Below are positions 41,191 through 50,740 of a DNA stretch of 64,000 nucleotides, one piece after another. Position numbers and translations under genes: made by a program. How positions within the stretch are numbered: the first letter of the stretch is position 1; every line of letters starts with the position of its first letter. Below the pieces are notes generated by a model. It saw nothing but the letters and a program-made list of their open reading frames with translations. It searched no databases and was not told where the DNA came from. Source of the stretch: Algivirga pacifica. Its GTDB lineage: Bacteria > Bacteroidota > Bacteroidia > Cytophagales > Flammeovirgaceae. The stretch lies in assembly GCF_039543525.1 (NCBI RefSeq), contig NZ_BAABJX010000024.1:1-64000 (forward strand), given 5' to 3'.

Positions 41191-42225
41191 ATGAATAAGA
41201 CATTTACACTTAAGGTAAAGGAGGTTGTTAAAGAAACTCCTGATACCATCACGATAAAATTTAAACAGCCATTATTCAAAAAAGTCAAGTACCAACCAGG
41301 ACAGTTCTTGACTCTTGTCTTTGATGTCAATGGCCATAAGGAAAGAAGGTCCTATTCGATGTCTTCTGCACCTAATCTGGATAGTACTATTGATGTAACC
41401 GTAAAACGTGTAGAGGGAGGTTTGATCTCTAACCATATTAATGACAACCTACAAGCAGGAGATAGCGTAGATGTAATGGAGCCTATGGGACTATTCACCT
41501 TAACTCCTGAAAAAGACAAAAGTAGACATGTTATTCTGTGGGGAGCTGGAAGTGGTGTAACCCCTTTAATGTCTATTCTAAAATCCGTCCTATTTTTTGA
41601 ATCGAACAGCACAGTTTCTTTGATTTATGGAAGTCGTCAAAAGAGTGATATCATCTTCCATGATCAATTGGAACTACTAAAAAATAAATTTGGAGAGCGA
41701 TTGAACGTTGTGCATTGCCTCACACAACCCGATGCCCAGTGGGGAGGTCTGACAGGACGTATTGATGATGTTAAAGCAGTCAATATCATGAATATGCTTC
41801 CTTCTGTTGAGGATAGTATTCATTATCTATGTGGTCCTACAGGGATGATGGAAGCCATAGAAGCCGGATTAAAGCGATTGAAAGTCAGAAAAAGCAATAT
41901 CTATAAAGAGAGCTTTGTTCCTAAGCACGAGGATGCTTCTGATGATATTAAAACACAAAAAGTGAAAATTATCCTGGATGGAGAAGAAGAAGAGTTTGTG
42001 GTTAACCCTGAGCAAACCATTCTGGACGCAGGCTTAGATAGCGGCATCGACATCCCTTACTCTTGTCAGAGTGGTGTTTGTACCGCTTGTAGAGGAAAAT
42101 GTGTAGAAGGTAAAGTCGAAATGTTATCTGCCGATGCACTCTCTGCCAGCGAGATTGCCGAAGGCTATGTCTTGACCTGTCAGGCACACCCTGCCTCTGA
42201 GGATGTAGTCATCGAGATAGGATAA
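41191..42225 (+). CDS. Ferredoxin-type oxidoreductase, PaaE-like (FAD, NAD(P), 2Fe-2S)
   Basis: A 344-residue electron-transfer reductase. The N-terminal FAD domain (RRSYSMSSAPN) is followed by the NAD(P)-binding domain (WGAGSGVTPLMSILKS, YLCGPTGMMEA) and a C-terminal plant-type ferredoxin domain with C-x4-C-x2-C (SCQSGVCTACRGKC) and a fourth Cys in VLTCQAHP. This order is that of PaaE, the reductase of phenylacetyl-CoA epoxidase, but no paaABCD genes are adjacent, so it may serve another oxygenase or desaturase. Monocistronic; converges on the caspase-like gene across an ATGAARA palindrome. Confidence 0.88.
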   Translation: MNKTFTLKVKEVVKETPDTITIKFKQPLFKKVKYQPGQFLTLVFDVNGHKERRSYSMSSAPNLDSTIDVTVKRVEGGLISNHINDNLQAGDSVDVMEPMGLFTLTPEKDKSRHVILWGAGSGVTPLMSILKSVLFFESNSTVSLIYGSRQKSDIIFHDQLELLKNKFGERLNVVHCLTQPDAQWGGLTGRIDDVKAVNIMNMLPSVEDSIHYLCGPTGMMEAIEAGLKRLKVRKSNIYKESFVPKHEDASDDIKTQKVKIILDGEEEEFVVNPEQTILDAGLDSGIDIPYSCQSGVCTACRGKCVEGKVEMLSADALSASEIAEGYVLTCQAHPASEDVVIEIG

Positions 42226-42235
42226 TCTTTTTAAT

Positions 42236-42285
42236 GAAGAATGAAAAATGAGGAATTAATAATTATTCTTCATTTTTCATTCTTC
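42236..42285. repeat. Palindrome of ATGAARA heptamers between convergent genes
   Basis: Arms GAAGAATGAAAAATGA (42236-42251) and TCATTTTTCATTCTTC (42270-42285) are perfectly complementary and are tandem 7-bp words (ATGAAGA, ATGAAAA, ATGAGGA). It lies between the stops of the reductase and caspase-like genes. Confidence 0.85.
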
Positions 42286-42294
42286 ACTCTTCAT

Positions 42295-44601
42295 TTATTT
42301 GGCAACTGTTTTCACGCTTATGCGCTGGATATTCCAGTTTGTCGGTAAGGCTTTCCCATCTCCAGCCCCTCGATCACTCCCCACCACTGATCCTTTTATT
42401 AGCTCAAATAAAGGAGACATGGAAGAAGCCGCACGCATCTTTTGATGGTCCTGCATTACTTCTGGATTATCGATAGGATCTTCTGTACTAATTAACATAA
42501 AGGAATCTAATCCATAAGGAGGGGTAATCTCAAACAATCGTTCTTGTCCGAGCATTACCCGGTCTACAAACTTATTTTTCTGATACGTTAATGTTTTCGT
42601 GTTGTTCTCTACGCTACTGCCGAACAGTGGAAAGTACAACTGCAGTTCTCCTGAGTTATCGATTCCAAAGACATAGATATATCGGTGCTTTCGATTCCAC
42701 TCCTTAAATAATTCGGGGTTCTTTACTAAGGCTAATCCATATACATCTCCTTCTTTTACTTCATCACCATTGTATACCTCTTTCTGGGTAGCTGCATTAA
42801 CCAGTGCCAACTCATAAGGAAAAGAAGCTGTATTGGGAGGGTTAGGAAGATTAAGCCATCCACTAATACGTCCCAAGCGCATTGCTTCCTTATACAAGGA
42901 TTCATACAAATCACGACTCTTTTTATTTCCATCCACGAAACTACTTCGGACAGGGTAAGGAGAATCTTCATTTCGATTGGGTTGTACCCAAGCGTAACGG
43001 ATTCCTCCTTGTTCATCAGGAAAAGCTCCCAACAAATAATCCGATGTTTCATCCTGATCATATGTCACAGTACTGTTGAGTGCCCCAAAACCTTGACTTA
43101 GCAAATCACTTGTTTCCTTGGCCAAAGGGAGCGCCAAAAGCAAGTACTCTTCACTGTCCTCTCCACAGGATTCCTTCTTCAACTCTGCCAAAGCATCTGA
43201 AAGTACCTTTTCCTCTATAGAAGTGATCTTAATAGCTTTCCCACAACTATTTTTAAGCACCCATTGCTCTTTAGTAGGGAGTAAACTATAGGTTGGTAAC
43301 TGCTCCATCGGTTCCTTTATCAGGGTAATATTACTCTTCTGACAAAACTGCTGTACTTTGGTATAATGATCTTGCAGTTCTTCAGTACTCATGGCCATAG
43401 GAGAAAACCATACATTTAGATTAGGTGAGTTACCAGCACTCCAAGCTTCCAATTGAAAAAGGCTCCCTATCCGTAAATCATCAACATTCCCACTCACCAT
43501 TTCACAAACACTACGATTAATGTTGGTCATTTCCTTGACAATTAATTTTACCCCTGCCTCTTTTTGTCCATTCTCATTCACTTTTACCAATATAGCTCCA
43601 GGCTGTACCCCTAGCGCAAAGCCTCCATCCAACAACACCTTTCCTCCATCTTTCTGATAAACTACCAGTTTATTGTTAGCGTCCAGCTGTCCTATCTTTG
43701 TACCAAAAAGAGGACTGCCTAAACGTTTAGCATTTCCTTCAATAACCGGATCCTGTTTGGGTACATTATTATAAAGCATGATAGACTTGGCTTTCTGGAA
43801 TATTTCCAAAGCCGTATTGGCAGGGGAGGAGGCTTGCATCGCTTTCAACAAGCAAAAAGTAAAAGCTCCGTACTTTGTTCCTTTCTTATCCGTATATTCT
43901 TTCGCTAACTGAAAATCCTGAGAGGCTGAAATAAACAAAGCCCCTTTTTCTTTCAAATTGACAAATGTCTTGACATGATGAGGGTCTTTCACATCGTCCT
44001 CTTCTCTTAATAAAGGCTGCACCATTCTTACCTTAGGTGCGTTGGGCTGCAACAACTCCCTGTTGGCAGAACCACTATTACAACTGTCAAAAATGATGGT
44101 GAGCAATATCCCTTTCTGTATCAGACGACTGTAAATATCGTTCAACTCTTTATCGCGAATATCTGCTACCCCCTTATAGGCATCGGAAGGTACAATAGTT
44201 TCATCCCGTTTATCGACCTCTGGAGAAAGAGAGTTTTTTACCTGAGAGCCATGTCCAGCATAATAGATAAAAACAATGTCTCCTTTTTGGGATTGGGCCA
44301 CCAAATTTTCAAATGCATGCAATAACGCTGCTCGCGTAGTTTGATCACGCTTCGTGACAAACTGAATATTATTACGTTCAAAGCCGTATTTGGAAACCAT
44401 CATTTCCATCATACTTTTAGCATCGTTCTGGGTACCATCAAGGTTTATCCACAGCCGTCCATTAGGGGCTACCTTTTCTCCCTTGGGAGGTTCATAGTCA
44501 CTAATGCCTATAATGAGTCCTCTTTTGGTTAAGGCAATGCCTTCAGGTATCCATAGGAAAAAAATAAGGAGTAATAGAAGTATAGAAGATCGCTTTTTCA
44601 T
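42295..44601 (-). CDS. Secreted caspase-family (peptidase C14) protein
   Basis: A 768-residue protein with a signal peptide (residues 1-24) and an N-terminal caspase-hemoglobinase fold. The dyad is intact: H117 in IYYAGHGSQ and C174 in IIFDSCNSGSA, with the metacaspase-like opening RGLIIGISDYEPP. The remaining 500 residues hold no family I recognise; a segment near 660-720 (EGDVYGLALVKNPE, IYVFGIDNSGELQLYFPLFG) resembles the DUF4384-like domain found in other secreted caspase proteins. The signal peptide puts it outside the cytoplasm. It is the last gene of a leftward set with DUF6787 and an exonuclease. Substrate unknown. Confidence 0.85.
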   Translation of the reverse strand: MKKRSSILLLLLIFFLWIPEGIALTKRGLIIGISDYEPPKGEKVAPNGRLWINLDGTQNDAKSMMEMMVSKYGFERNNIQFVTKRDQTTRAALLHAFENLVAQSQKGDIVFIYYAGHGSQVKNSLSPEVDKRDETIVPSDAYKGVADIRDKELNDIYSRLIQKGILLTIIFDSCNSGSANRELLQPNAPKVRMVQPLLREEDDVKDPHHVKTFVNLKEKGALFISASQDFQLAKEYTDKKGTKYGAFTFCLLKAMQASSPANTALEIFQKAKSIMLYNNVPKQDPVIEGNAKRLGSPLFGTKIGQLDANNKLVVYQKDGGKVLLDGGFALGVQPGAILVKVNENGQKEAGVKLIVKEMTNINRSVCEMVSGNVDDLRIGSLFQLEAWSAGNSPNLNVWFSPMAMSTEELQDHYTKVQQFCQKSNITLIKEPMEQLPTYSLLPTKEQWVLKNSCGKAIKITSIEEKVLSDALAELKKESCGEDSEEYLLLALPLAKETSDLLSQGFGALNSTVTYDQDETSDYLLGAFPDEQGGIRYAWVQPNRNEDSPYPVRSSFVDGNKKSRDLYESLYKEAMRLGRISGWLNLPNPPNTASFPYELALVNAATQKEVYNGDEVKEGDVYGLALVKNPELFKEWNRKHRYIYVFGIDNSGELQLYFPLFGSSVENNTKTLTYQKNKFVDRVMLGQERLFEITPPYGLDSFMLISTEDPIDNPEVMQDHQKMRAASSMSPLFELIKGSVVGSDRGAGDGKALPTNWNIQRISVKTVAK

Positions 44602-44653
44602 AACCTGTATAGGGTTAAGGGGAATCCATAGGAAATGACAAGGAAACTATAAA

Positions 44654-44959
44654 TTACTTCCTTTTTCCTATCATTCGGTACAGCATTCTTTTCTCAAAAT
44701 TCCAGAAAAAATGAAACTGCCCCAGCAATGTTCCCCACATCAGTAATAGAATTTGATATATCGGTAATCCTAGAACAAAAAAAGCGACTATTCTTATCCA
44801 TAACTGACTATCTTTCTGTACCCCGAACCATTCATAGACCGGTGTTTTTACGTACAAAAAAGACGTTCCCGTTATCGCAAAAGTCAGCAATATGATGGCT
44901 ACCTGCCACCCTGACTTCACATTCCATCGTTGCTTGAGTTTATCGATCCAATTGTTCAT
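44654..44959 (-). CDS. Small membrane protein, DUF6787-like
   Basis: A 101-residue protein with two membrane helices (about 17-38 and 50-73), a short positively charged N-terminus, and the C-terminal pattern GQFHFFWNFEKRMLYRM. This layout matches the DUF6787 family of Bacteroidota as I remember it. Function unknown. It starts 5 bp after the stop of the exonuclease gene, so it is co-transcribed with it, and the caspase gene follows about 50 bp later. Confidence 0.75.
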   Translation of the reverse strand: MNNWIDKLKQRWNVKSGWQVAIILLTFAITGTSFLYVKTPVYEWFGVQKDSQLWIRIVAFFVLGLPIYQILLLMWGTLLGQFHFFWNFEKRMLYRMIGKRK

Positions 44960-44963
44960 CCTC

Positions 44964-45818
44964 TTATGTGTTTATTTGTTGAACAGTATGCCTCTCCAAA
45001 TGTTTTAGCTCATATTCACTATGTATATGCTCCTCCTCCAAATCTGCCAACTGCTTTAATCTAAGAAACACTCTTGCTGTCGTCACGACATCCTGATTAC
45101 AATAACGCGCAATTCGTTGTAGGTTCTTCTCTTCGTAATATACACGTCCCACCTGACTCCCATCAATATCATCTTTGGGACTAGGAATATTAAAAATCTC
45201 CGCCAATAAGGCCAAAGGCGTATAATGCTTATGGTCTCCAAACTTCCAAAGCTCCAGCGTATCCAAATGAGGATGCCCCCAGGGTTTCTTTCCCGACAAC
45301 TGTAAGCAAGGAGGAAGTTCTATTTGGTGTACCAGCATTCGTCTACATAGGTAAGGATAATCAAATTCTTTTCCGTTATGTGCGACAAAAGTGATATTTC
45401 CCTGATTAAACTTCTCTATCAACAACGTTTGAAACTCCTGTAATAATAGCTGTTCGTCATGGTGTGCATAGGCCTTTACTTTAAAATGCCAGACACCCTC
45501 CACCTGATAGAAAAAACCAAGACTAATACAGATCACCTTACCAAACTCTGCATATATACCAGCCCGTTCCCGGTATAGTTCTGGAATCGGTAAATCTTCA
45601 TGTTGGTTTAAAGAAAGTGCCTTCCGTATCCACTGTTGTTGCATCCCTAACGAAAGGGTTTCCCAAGTGGCTTCAGCCCGGACGGTCTCTATATCTATAA
45701 AGAGAAGCTGTTTAAGAAAAAGGTCTTTTTTCAAAGAAGTGTATGTTTTGATAAATATTGGTTCAAAGATTTTTCTACCTCCTAACTCAGGATCTCCCAC
45801 ACACAATATTACTATCAA
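44964..45818 (-). CDS. Predicted 3'-5' exonuclease, PolB-exonuclease-like (DnaQ fold)
   Basis: A DEDD-type nuclease. Exo I motif is FIDIET, Exo II lies in FVAHNGKEFDYPYLCRR, and Exo III is at the end in LQRIARYCNQDVVTTARVF, with the linking DIDGSQVGRVYYEE; this combination is the PF10108 family related to the PolB exonuclease domain. The role in the cell is not known. No ATG precedes the domain: the longest frame starts with TTG at 45818, but a TTG at 45734 would leave about ten residues before the DIET motif, as in relatives, and may be the true start. First gene of the set with DUF6787 and the caspase-like protein. Confidence 0.82.
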   Translation of the reverse strand: MIVILCVGDPELGGRKIFEPIFIKTYTSLKKDLFLKQLLFIDIETVRAEATWETLSLGMQQQWIRKALSLNQHEDLPIPELYRERAGIYAEFGKVICISLGFFYQVEGVWHFKVKAYAHHDEQLLLQEFQTLLIEKFNQGNITFVAHNGKEFDYPYLCRRMLVHQIELPPCLQLSGKKPWGHPHLDTLELWKFGDHKHYTPLALLAEIFNIPSPKDDIDGSQVGRVYYEEKNLQRIARYCNQDVVTTARVFLRLKQLADLEEEHIHSEYELKHLERHTVQQINT

Positions 45819-45987
45819 CCCTTACATAAATAACGCATAAACAAATAGATAACCTCGTGTACCTTTTCATGGGTATTCTCTTTTTTTTATATAGAAAGGA
45901 GGTACTATTCAGTAAGGTTTTTATGTAGTTTTAGCATTAAGCTAATAAATATGTAGCATTATTTCAATCCAAAAAACATTTTACACT

Positions 45988-46620
45988 ATGGCCTTATACT
46001 TAGGAGATATCGCTCCCAATTTCACAGCAAACACTACTGTTGGGGAAATCGACTTTCATGAATGGTTAGGATCTAGCTGGGGAGTTTTCTTTTCACACCC
46101 TGCCGACTACACACCCGTATGTACCACCGAACTAGGCAAAACCGCCAAACTCAAGGATGAGTTTGATAAAAGGGGCGTAAAGGCCATTGCTTTGAGTGTT
46201 GATGGACTAGAGGATCATCATGGTTGGATTAAAGATATTAATGAAACACAAGGGTGTGATGTGAACTTCCCTATCGTTGCTGATGAAGACAAAAAGGTCG
46301 CTAATCTATACGGTATGATGCATCCAAAATCATCTGAGACCTTTACCGTTCGCTCCGTCTTTATTATCGATCCTAATAAAAAGATCCGACTAATGATCAC
46401 TTATCCGGCTTCTACAGGAAGAAACTTCGACGAAATTCTTAGAGTCATTGATTCTCTACAACTTACTGACAAGTTTAGCGTGGCGACCCCTGTGGAGTGG
46501 AAAAAAGGAGAAGATGTTGTCGTTGCCCCTGCTATTCCTACAGAGGAAGCGAAAGAGCGTTTTCCTAAAGGAGTTAAAGAAATCAAGCCTTACTTACGTA
46601 TGACTCCTCAACCGGAATAA
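45988..46620 (+). CDS. Peroxiredoxin, Prx6 (1-Cys) type
   Basis: A 210-residue thiol peroxidase that reduces H2O2 and organic peroxides in the cytoplasm. The peroxidatic Cys45 is in HPADYTPVCTTELG. The Prx6-type C-terminal extension is present (VATPVEWKKGEDVVVAPAIP, FPKGVKEIKPYLRMTP). Prx6-group length and spacing. A second Cys near residue 92 (TQGCDVNFP) is not in a usual resolving position. Monocistronic, followed by a REP-like hairpin at 46634-46657. Confidence 0.95.
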   Translation: MALYLGDIAPNFTANTTVGEIDFHEWLGSSWGVFFSHPADYTPVCTTELGKTAKLKDEFDKRGVKAIALSVDGLEDHHGWIKDINETQGCDVNFPIVADEDKKVANLYGMMHPKSSETFTVRSVFIIDPNKKIRLMITYPASTGRNFDEILRVIDSLQLTDKFSVATPVEWKKGEDVVVAPAIPTEEAKERFPKGVKEIKPYLRMTPQPE

Positions 46621-46633
46621 GAAGGAATCCTCT

Positions 46634-46657
46634 GGTCGTAGCGTCCACGCTACGACC
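46634..46657. repeat. Hairpin GGTCGTAGCG-tcca-CGCTACGACC
   Basis: A perfect 10-bp stem, identical to that at 19295-19318; only the loop differs (TCCA here, AGGA there). It lies 14 bp after the peroxiredoxin stop. Confidence 0.85.
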
Positions 46658-46961
46658 GACCCTATGCTTTCTGATATGCCTTTCTCTATAATAAAAGTAG
46701 TTCACCTATCGCAATACTCCCCCTCTTGTTTTTTAGCTTGAATAGATCTTGTATTTTTAGAAATGAAAATTGACCAATATCTTGTTTTGGCAGACTGATT
46801 GCTGCTTAAAAGTACACTATAAAAAGCCTGTACTCGTTATATCCTTGTAAAAAGAGCAGAATTTTTATAACTATTTTTGGCATTTTCCATAAGGATGCTT
46901 CTATTTTTACTGAACAAAACAATTTACTTGTATATATATCATACTAGATAATTACAGATCC
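46658..46961. other. Intergenic region, no gene seen
   Basis: AT-rich. TATTTTTG at 46872-46879 could be the -7 element of the following TPR gene; a TTG 24 bases upstream is further away than usual. Confidence 0.35.
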
Positions 46962-48284
46962 ATGAAAAAAATATCTACACTATTATTCCTAACTGCTTAT
47001 CTCGTATTAGGAGGTAGTTTCACCCTCAATGCCCAAGATTACAAGATCTTCTTTGATGAAGGGGAAGCAGAAAGGAAAAATAAAAACTACGCTCAGGCTA
47101 TTGGAGAATTTGAAAGTGCCTTGCTACTTGCAAAGCTCCCTGAAGCAAAATCAGAGATATACTATTCTAAAGGGCTTTGCCATATCGGCTTGAAACAAGA
47201 CGAAAAGGCCATTGAATCTATGAAGGAAGTGATTAAACTAACTCCTTCTAATAAAATGGCTTACAATCAACTGATTCGTATCTACCGCACCAAGCAACAG
47301 TTGCCTAAAGTAATTACAACAATGGATGCTTTGGCTAATTCAGAGGAAGATATTCAGGCAAAAGCTAAAGGAAAAGTAAGTATTGTTGAGCTATTATATC
47401 AAGAGCGTATTTATTCCAAGGCACTTACCTATGCTAAAGAAGCTTATAATTTAGATGCAAGTAATCTGGGAGCCATCTATTATGTAGCCGTATTGAGCAA
47501 CAAACTTGATCAGTACACTGAAGCAGTAAACATTTTAACAACAGAAGAAAGCAAATACAGTAGCCTTAGTCAAGATGCCAATGCTCCTTACTATTATGAG
47601 CTTGGTTATGCATTATTTGCTTGTGAGAAATTTGAAGAGGCTTACACAGCTTTCCAAAAAGCTAACTTCGGACAATTCAAGCCGAAAATTGCGCAGTTCC
47701 AGCCTGATCATTTCGTGGCTGTAGCCAATACCTATATGGCTCTATATCAACTAGGCGAAGCGGAACGTCTACTGAATATGGTCTTGAAAATTGATCCAAC
47801 GCACGCCAACGCTAATCTTAAAATGGCAGAAGTACAATTGGCTAAGAAAAACGATCAAAATACAATTAAGCTTTACGAACAAGCATTGACTAATGCTTCT
47901 GCTGGAGAAGCTTTTGCATCCGTTTTTCATCAGTTCTATACGGCATCTTTCGCTATCAACGAGAACGATAAAGCGCTTACATTTGCTCAAAAAGCCATTG
48001 ATCTGAACATTGCAGGAATCGATGGGCTTATTGCCAAGTCTTATGCTCTTAGCAAACAAAAAAACGAGGAAGCACTTAAGTTGTTAGAAATGGCCTTAAC
48101 TGCCGAGCGTATGCCTATGAGCGAAGAAGGACGTATCCGATTAGCTTTAGCCGAATACTATATCGGTGTAAACAACAATAAGGCTATGGATCACCTAAAG
48201 AATGTTCGTTTTTCAGCTTATCGTGGCACAGTATCCTATATGATGGATAAGGTAGAAAAAGCGATGGGAGAAAAAACACTTTAA
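46962..48284 (+). CDS. Secreted tetratricopeptide-repeat protein
   Basis: A 440-residue protein with a signal peptide (MKKISTLLFLTAYLVLGGSFTLNAQ) and tandem TPR units: AERKNKNYAQAIGEFESALL, GLCHIGLKQDEKAIESMKEV, YQERIYSKALTYAKEAYNL, ALFACEKFEEAYTAFQKAN, MALYQLGEAERLLNMVLKI and several more to the C-terminus. It probably acts in the periplasm as a scaffold. No enzymatic domain. It ends at a strong terminator shared with the next, convergent gene. Confidence 0.82.
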   Translation: MKKISTLLFLTAYLVLGGSFTLNAQDYKIFFDEGEAERKNKNYAQAIGEFESALLLAKLPEAKSEIYYSKGLCHIGLKQDEKAIESMKEVIKLTPSNKMAYNQLIRIYRTKQQLPKVITTMDALANSEEDIQAKAKGKVSIVELLYQERIYSKALTYAKEAYNLDASNLGAIYYVAVLSNKLDQYTEAVNILTTEESKYSSLSQDANAPYYYELGYALFACEKFEEAYTAFQKANFGQFKPKIAQFQPDHFVAVANTYMALYQLGEAERLLNMVLKIDPTHANANLKMAEVQLAKKNDQNTIKLYEQALTNASAGEAFASVFHQFYTASFAINENDKALTFAQKAIDLNIAGIDGLIAKSYALSKQKNEEALKLLEMALTAERMPMSEEGRIRLALAEYYIGVNNNKAMDHLKNVRFSAYRGTVSYMMDKVEKAMGEKTL

Positions 48285-48322
48285 TCAAACCCCTAAAGGA
48301 ATCTTACGATTAAGTGAGAAAG

Positions 48323-48355
48323 AAAAAAGGGCGGCCATAAAGGCCGCCCTTTTTT
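48323..48355. terminator. Bidirectional terminator
   Basis: AAAAAAGGGCGGCC (48323-48336) and GGCCGCCCTTTTTT (48342-48355) form a perfect stem with a five-base loop, with A and T tracts on both sides. Confidence 0.95.
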
Positions 48356-49183
48356 CTATAGGTCATACGGGAAATCCCTAGGATCTGCATAAATAAACGT
48401 ATACGGTAAATTTTCTATCAGCTTGGAAGAGTCTATCACTTTATAAGGTGTTTGTGTTGGCTCTTGCGCAAACTTTGGCATTTGGAAATCATACTGCTCA
48501 GACTGTATTTGGCATAACTCTTTTCGAGTAGGGTGTTCCGGTGCTGATGCATTAAATATTTCACCCCAAATATCTTGTTGGATGACGGTCCATAATACAT
48601 TCACAGCATCCTCCTGATGAATATAGTTTACGGGAGTTTTCCCATCATCTAATCCTTCTTTGTGTTGCAGGTATTTACACAAAATCCGTTGTCCTCCCAT
48701 CAATCCTCCAAAGCGTATTATTGTTGTGGGAATGCCAGAAGACGTTAAGGCATCTTCTGCTTTCAGTAACATCCGTGCATGATCATTATCAAGCAACGGA
48801 CTCTCTTCTGTTGCTAATTGATTATGGGAAGGATAAACTGCCGTAGAGCTACAGGAAAGTATATGTTTTACTCCTTTTTCCCGTGCTACAGTGATTAGCT
48901 GTTGCATCTGTTGAGCCGGGCGTTCTACATCCTTAAAAGTCCTATACCTGGGAGGAATACAAATCACCAAGGTGTCTGTATCTTCCAGAAACTCCTCCAA
49001 TACCTTCTCTTCTTTATCTTCAGGGGATAAGGATATTAAGTAAGGTGAGATATTAGACTCTTTCAGTACTGATAATTTCTGTTCCGTTGTTGTAGATCCC
49101 TTTATGTTATAACCTGTTGAGGCCAATTGTTTTGCCAGTGGAAATCCTAACCACCCACATCCCAGAATGCTAATATTTTTCAT
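48356..49183 (-). CDS. NAD(P)-dependent epimerase/reductase, SDR superfamily (YeeZ-like)
   Basis: A 275-residue extended/atypical SDR. The Rossmann motif at the N-terminus is ISILGCGWLGFPLAKQLASTG. LVICIPPRYR and LSCSSTAVYPSHN follow, with the usual Tyr-Lys partly lost; TTIIRFGGLMGG and YIHQEDAVNVLWTVI are further family patterns. YeeZ-like proteins are of unknown substrate. It is followed (in transcription order) by the terminator at 48323-48355, and the nnrD gene lies 19 bp upstream on the same strand, so the two are probably co-transcribed. Confidence 0.82.
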   Translation of the reverse strand: MKNISILGCGWLGFPLAKQLASTGYNIKGSTTTEQKLSVLKESNISPYLISLSPEDKEEKVLEEFLEDTDTLVICIPPRYRTFKDVERPAQQMQQLITVAREKGVKHILSCSSTAVYPSHNQLATEESPLLDNDHARMLLKAEDALTSSGIPTTIIRFGGLMGGQRILCKYLQHKEGLDDGKTPVNYIHQEDAVNVLWTVIQQDIWGEIFNASAPEHPTRKELCQIQSEQYDFQMPKFAQEPTQTPYKVIDSSKLIENLPYTFIYADPRDFPYDL

Positions 49184-49202
49184 ATATCATTAAAAAAGTG
49201 TT

Positions 49203-50738
49203 TTATATAAAAGTATATGTCTCTATCGTTTTCCAAGCTTTTCCCAAGTAACTGACCACATCTGAAGCGATCATAGCCTGTACTCCAACTTCTTCCACTG
49301 CCAGATCTGCAGACAGCCCATGAATATACACTCCAAGTACAGCTGCCTCTACAGGAGCATACCCTTGTCCCAATAACCCGGTAATAATACCCGTCAGTAC
49401 ATCACCACTTCCTGCTGTTGCCATCCCTGGATTTCCTGTACTATTAAAAAATACAGTTCCCAATGGAGTCGTGATACAAGTATGAGCCCCTTTAAGGACC
49501 ACGATAACATTATATCTTTTAGAAAAAGCCAATTGCAACTCTAATCGCTCAAACTGATTGCTATACTCTTTATCCCCTAACAAACGCTCAAATTCTTTAG
49601 GGTGAGGAGTCAGAATACTGTTTTCAGGAATCTTATCCAATAACTCCGGATCTTTCCCCATCATATTCAACGCATCAGCATCCAATACCATAGGGTTATC
49701 ATATAAAGTCAAGAAATCTTTCAGTGCCTCCTGACTTTCTTTTTGAGTTCCCATGCCAGGTCCCATCCCTATACTACTAAATTTATTCAGGACCACCGGA
49801 ACCTCCGTGATACAGTCAAAATCCGGATCTGTGATACACATGGCCTCCGGTACTGCTGTCTGAAAAATATTATACCCACAGTAGGGAACGTAAGAAGTTA
49901 GCAATCCTACACCTGCCCTTAAACTCGCTTTAGAGGATAATACAATGGCTCCTATTTTTCCTTTGCTTCCACCTACCAGCATAATATGTCCATAAGTCCC
50001 TTTATGCGAGTACTGCTTACGACGACGATACATAGGTGCTATATGATCGGGGGTTACATAGGTATATGTTGTATGTACCTGCTCCAAATAATTAGGATGT
50101 AAGCCTATATTCAATATACTCACCTCTCCAGTATAAGGGGCATTTTCTGCAAACATGAAAGCTACCTTTTGTGCTTGAAAACTAACAGTATAGTCCGCCC
50201 GAACAGCTATAGCTTCTTCCGGTAGGGCCTGATCTGTAAATAATCCAGAGGGCATATCCATAGCGATCACCTCCGTCGATTGACTGTCATTGATCCACTG
50301 TACGGCAGACAAGCATAAACCTGAGGCTGGGCGATTGATTCCCGTTCCCAGCAAAGCATCAATTACAATACCCTGTGATGGAATCTCAGGAAAATCCTCT
50401 TCCTCTGTGATGGTTATGAGTGGTTTTAGCTTTGATAATCGTTCTTCGTTCACCTTAAAATCTTCTGATTTTTTCGGTGTAAAAAGTACTGCATAAGTAA
50501 ATACCTGATACCCTCTTTCCAATAGCAATCTACTGACCACCAAACCGTCTCCTCCATTATTTCCTGGGCCACAAATAATATAAATTGGTCTTTGTTGATC
50601 TGGATAAAAGCGTAACGTAAACCAATCAACAAAGCAGCTTGCAGCTCTTTCCATTAAATCAACCGAAGCAATCGGCTCCTGCGCAATCGTATAAGCATCC
50701 CATGCTCGGATTTGTTCAGCACTAAGAAGAAGCATCAT
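49203..50738 (-). CDS. nnr: Bifunctional NAD(P)H-hydrate epimerase / ADP-dependent dehydratase
   Basis: A 511-residue metabolite-repair enzyme: the N-terminal YjeF_N domain (about 1-215) epimerises R-NAD(P)HX, and the C-terminal ribokinase-like domain (about 230-505) dehydrates S-NAD(P)HX with ADP. Motifs: LSAEQIRAWDAYTI, CGPGNNGGDGLVVSRLL, VIDALLGTGINRP; then GGSKGKIGAIVLSSKASLRAGVG, VLDADALNMMG, LTPHPKEFERLLG and GSGDVLTGIITGLLGQG. Both parts are complete. Start chosen at the first Met of MMLLLSAEQ; the second Met is equally possible. Confidence 0.93.
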   Translation of the reverse strand: MMLLLSAEQIRAWDAYTIAQEPIASVDLMERAASCFVDWFTLRFYPDQQRPIYIICGPGNNGGDGLVVSRLLLERGYQVFTYAVLFTPKKSEDFKVNEERLSKLKPLITITEEEDFPEIPSQGIVIDALLGTGINRPASGLCLSAVQWINDSQSTEVIAMDMPSGLFTDQALPEEAIAVRADYTVSFQAQKVAFMFAENAPYTGEVSILNIGLHPNYLEQVHTTYTYVTPDHIAPMYRRRKQYSHKGTYGHIMLVGGSKGKIGAIVLSSKASLRAGVGLLTSYVPYCGYNIFQTAVPEAMCITDPDFDCITEVPVVLNKFSSIGMGPGMGTQKESQEALKDFLTLYDNPMVLDADALNMMGKDPELLDKIPENSILTPHPKEFERLLGDKEYSNQFERLELQLAFSKRYNVIVVLKGAHTCITTPLGTVFFNSTGNPGMATAGSGDVLTGIITGLLGQGYAPVEAAVLGVYIHGLSADLAVEEVGVQAMIASDVVSYLGKAWKTIETYTFI

Positions 50739-50740
50739 AA

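Noticed and set aside
48323..48355. GC-rich palindrome as a protein-binding site
   Set aside because: Perfect stem with A and T tracts between convergent stops is fully explained as a terminator.
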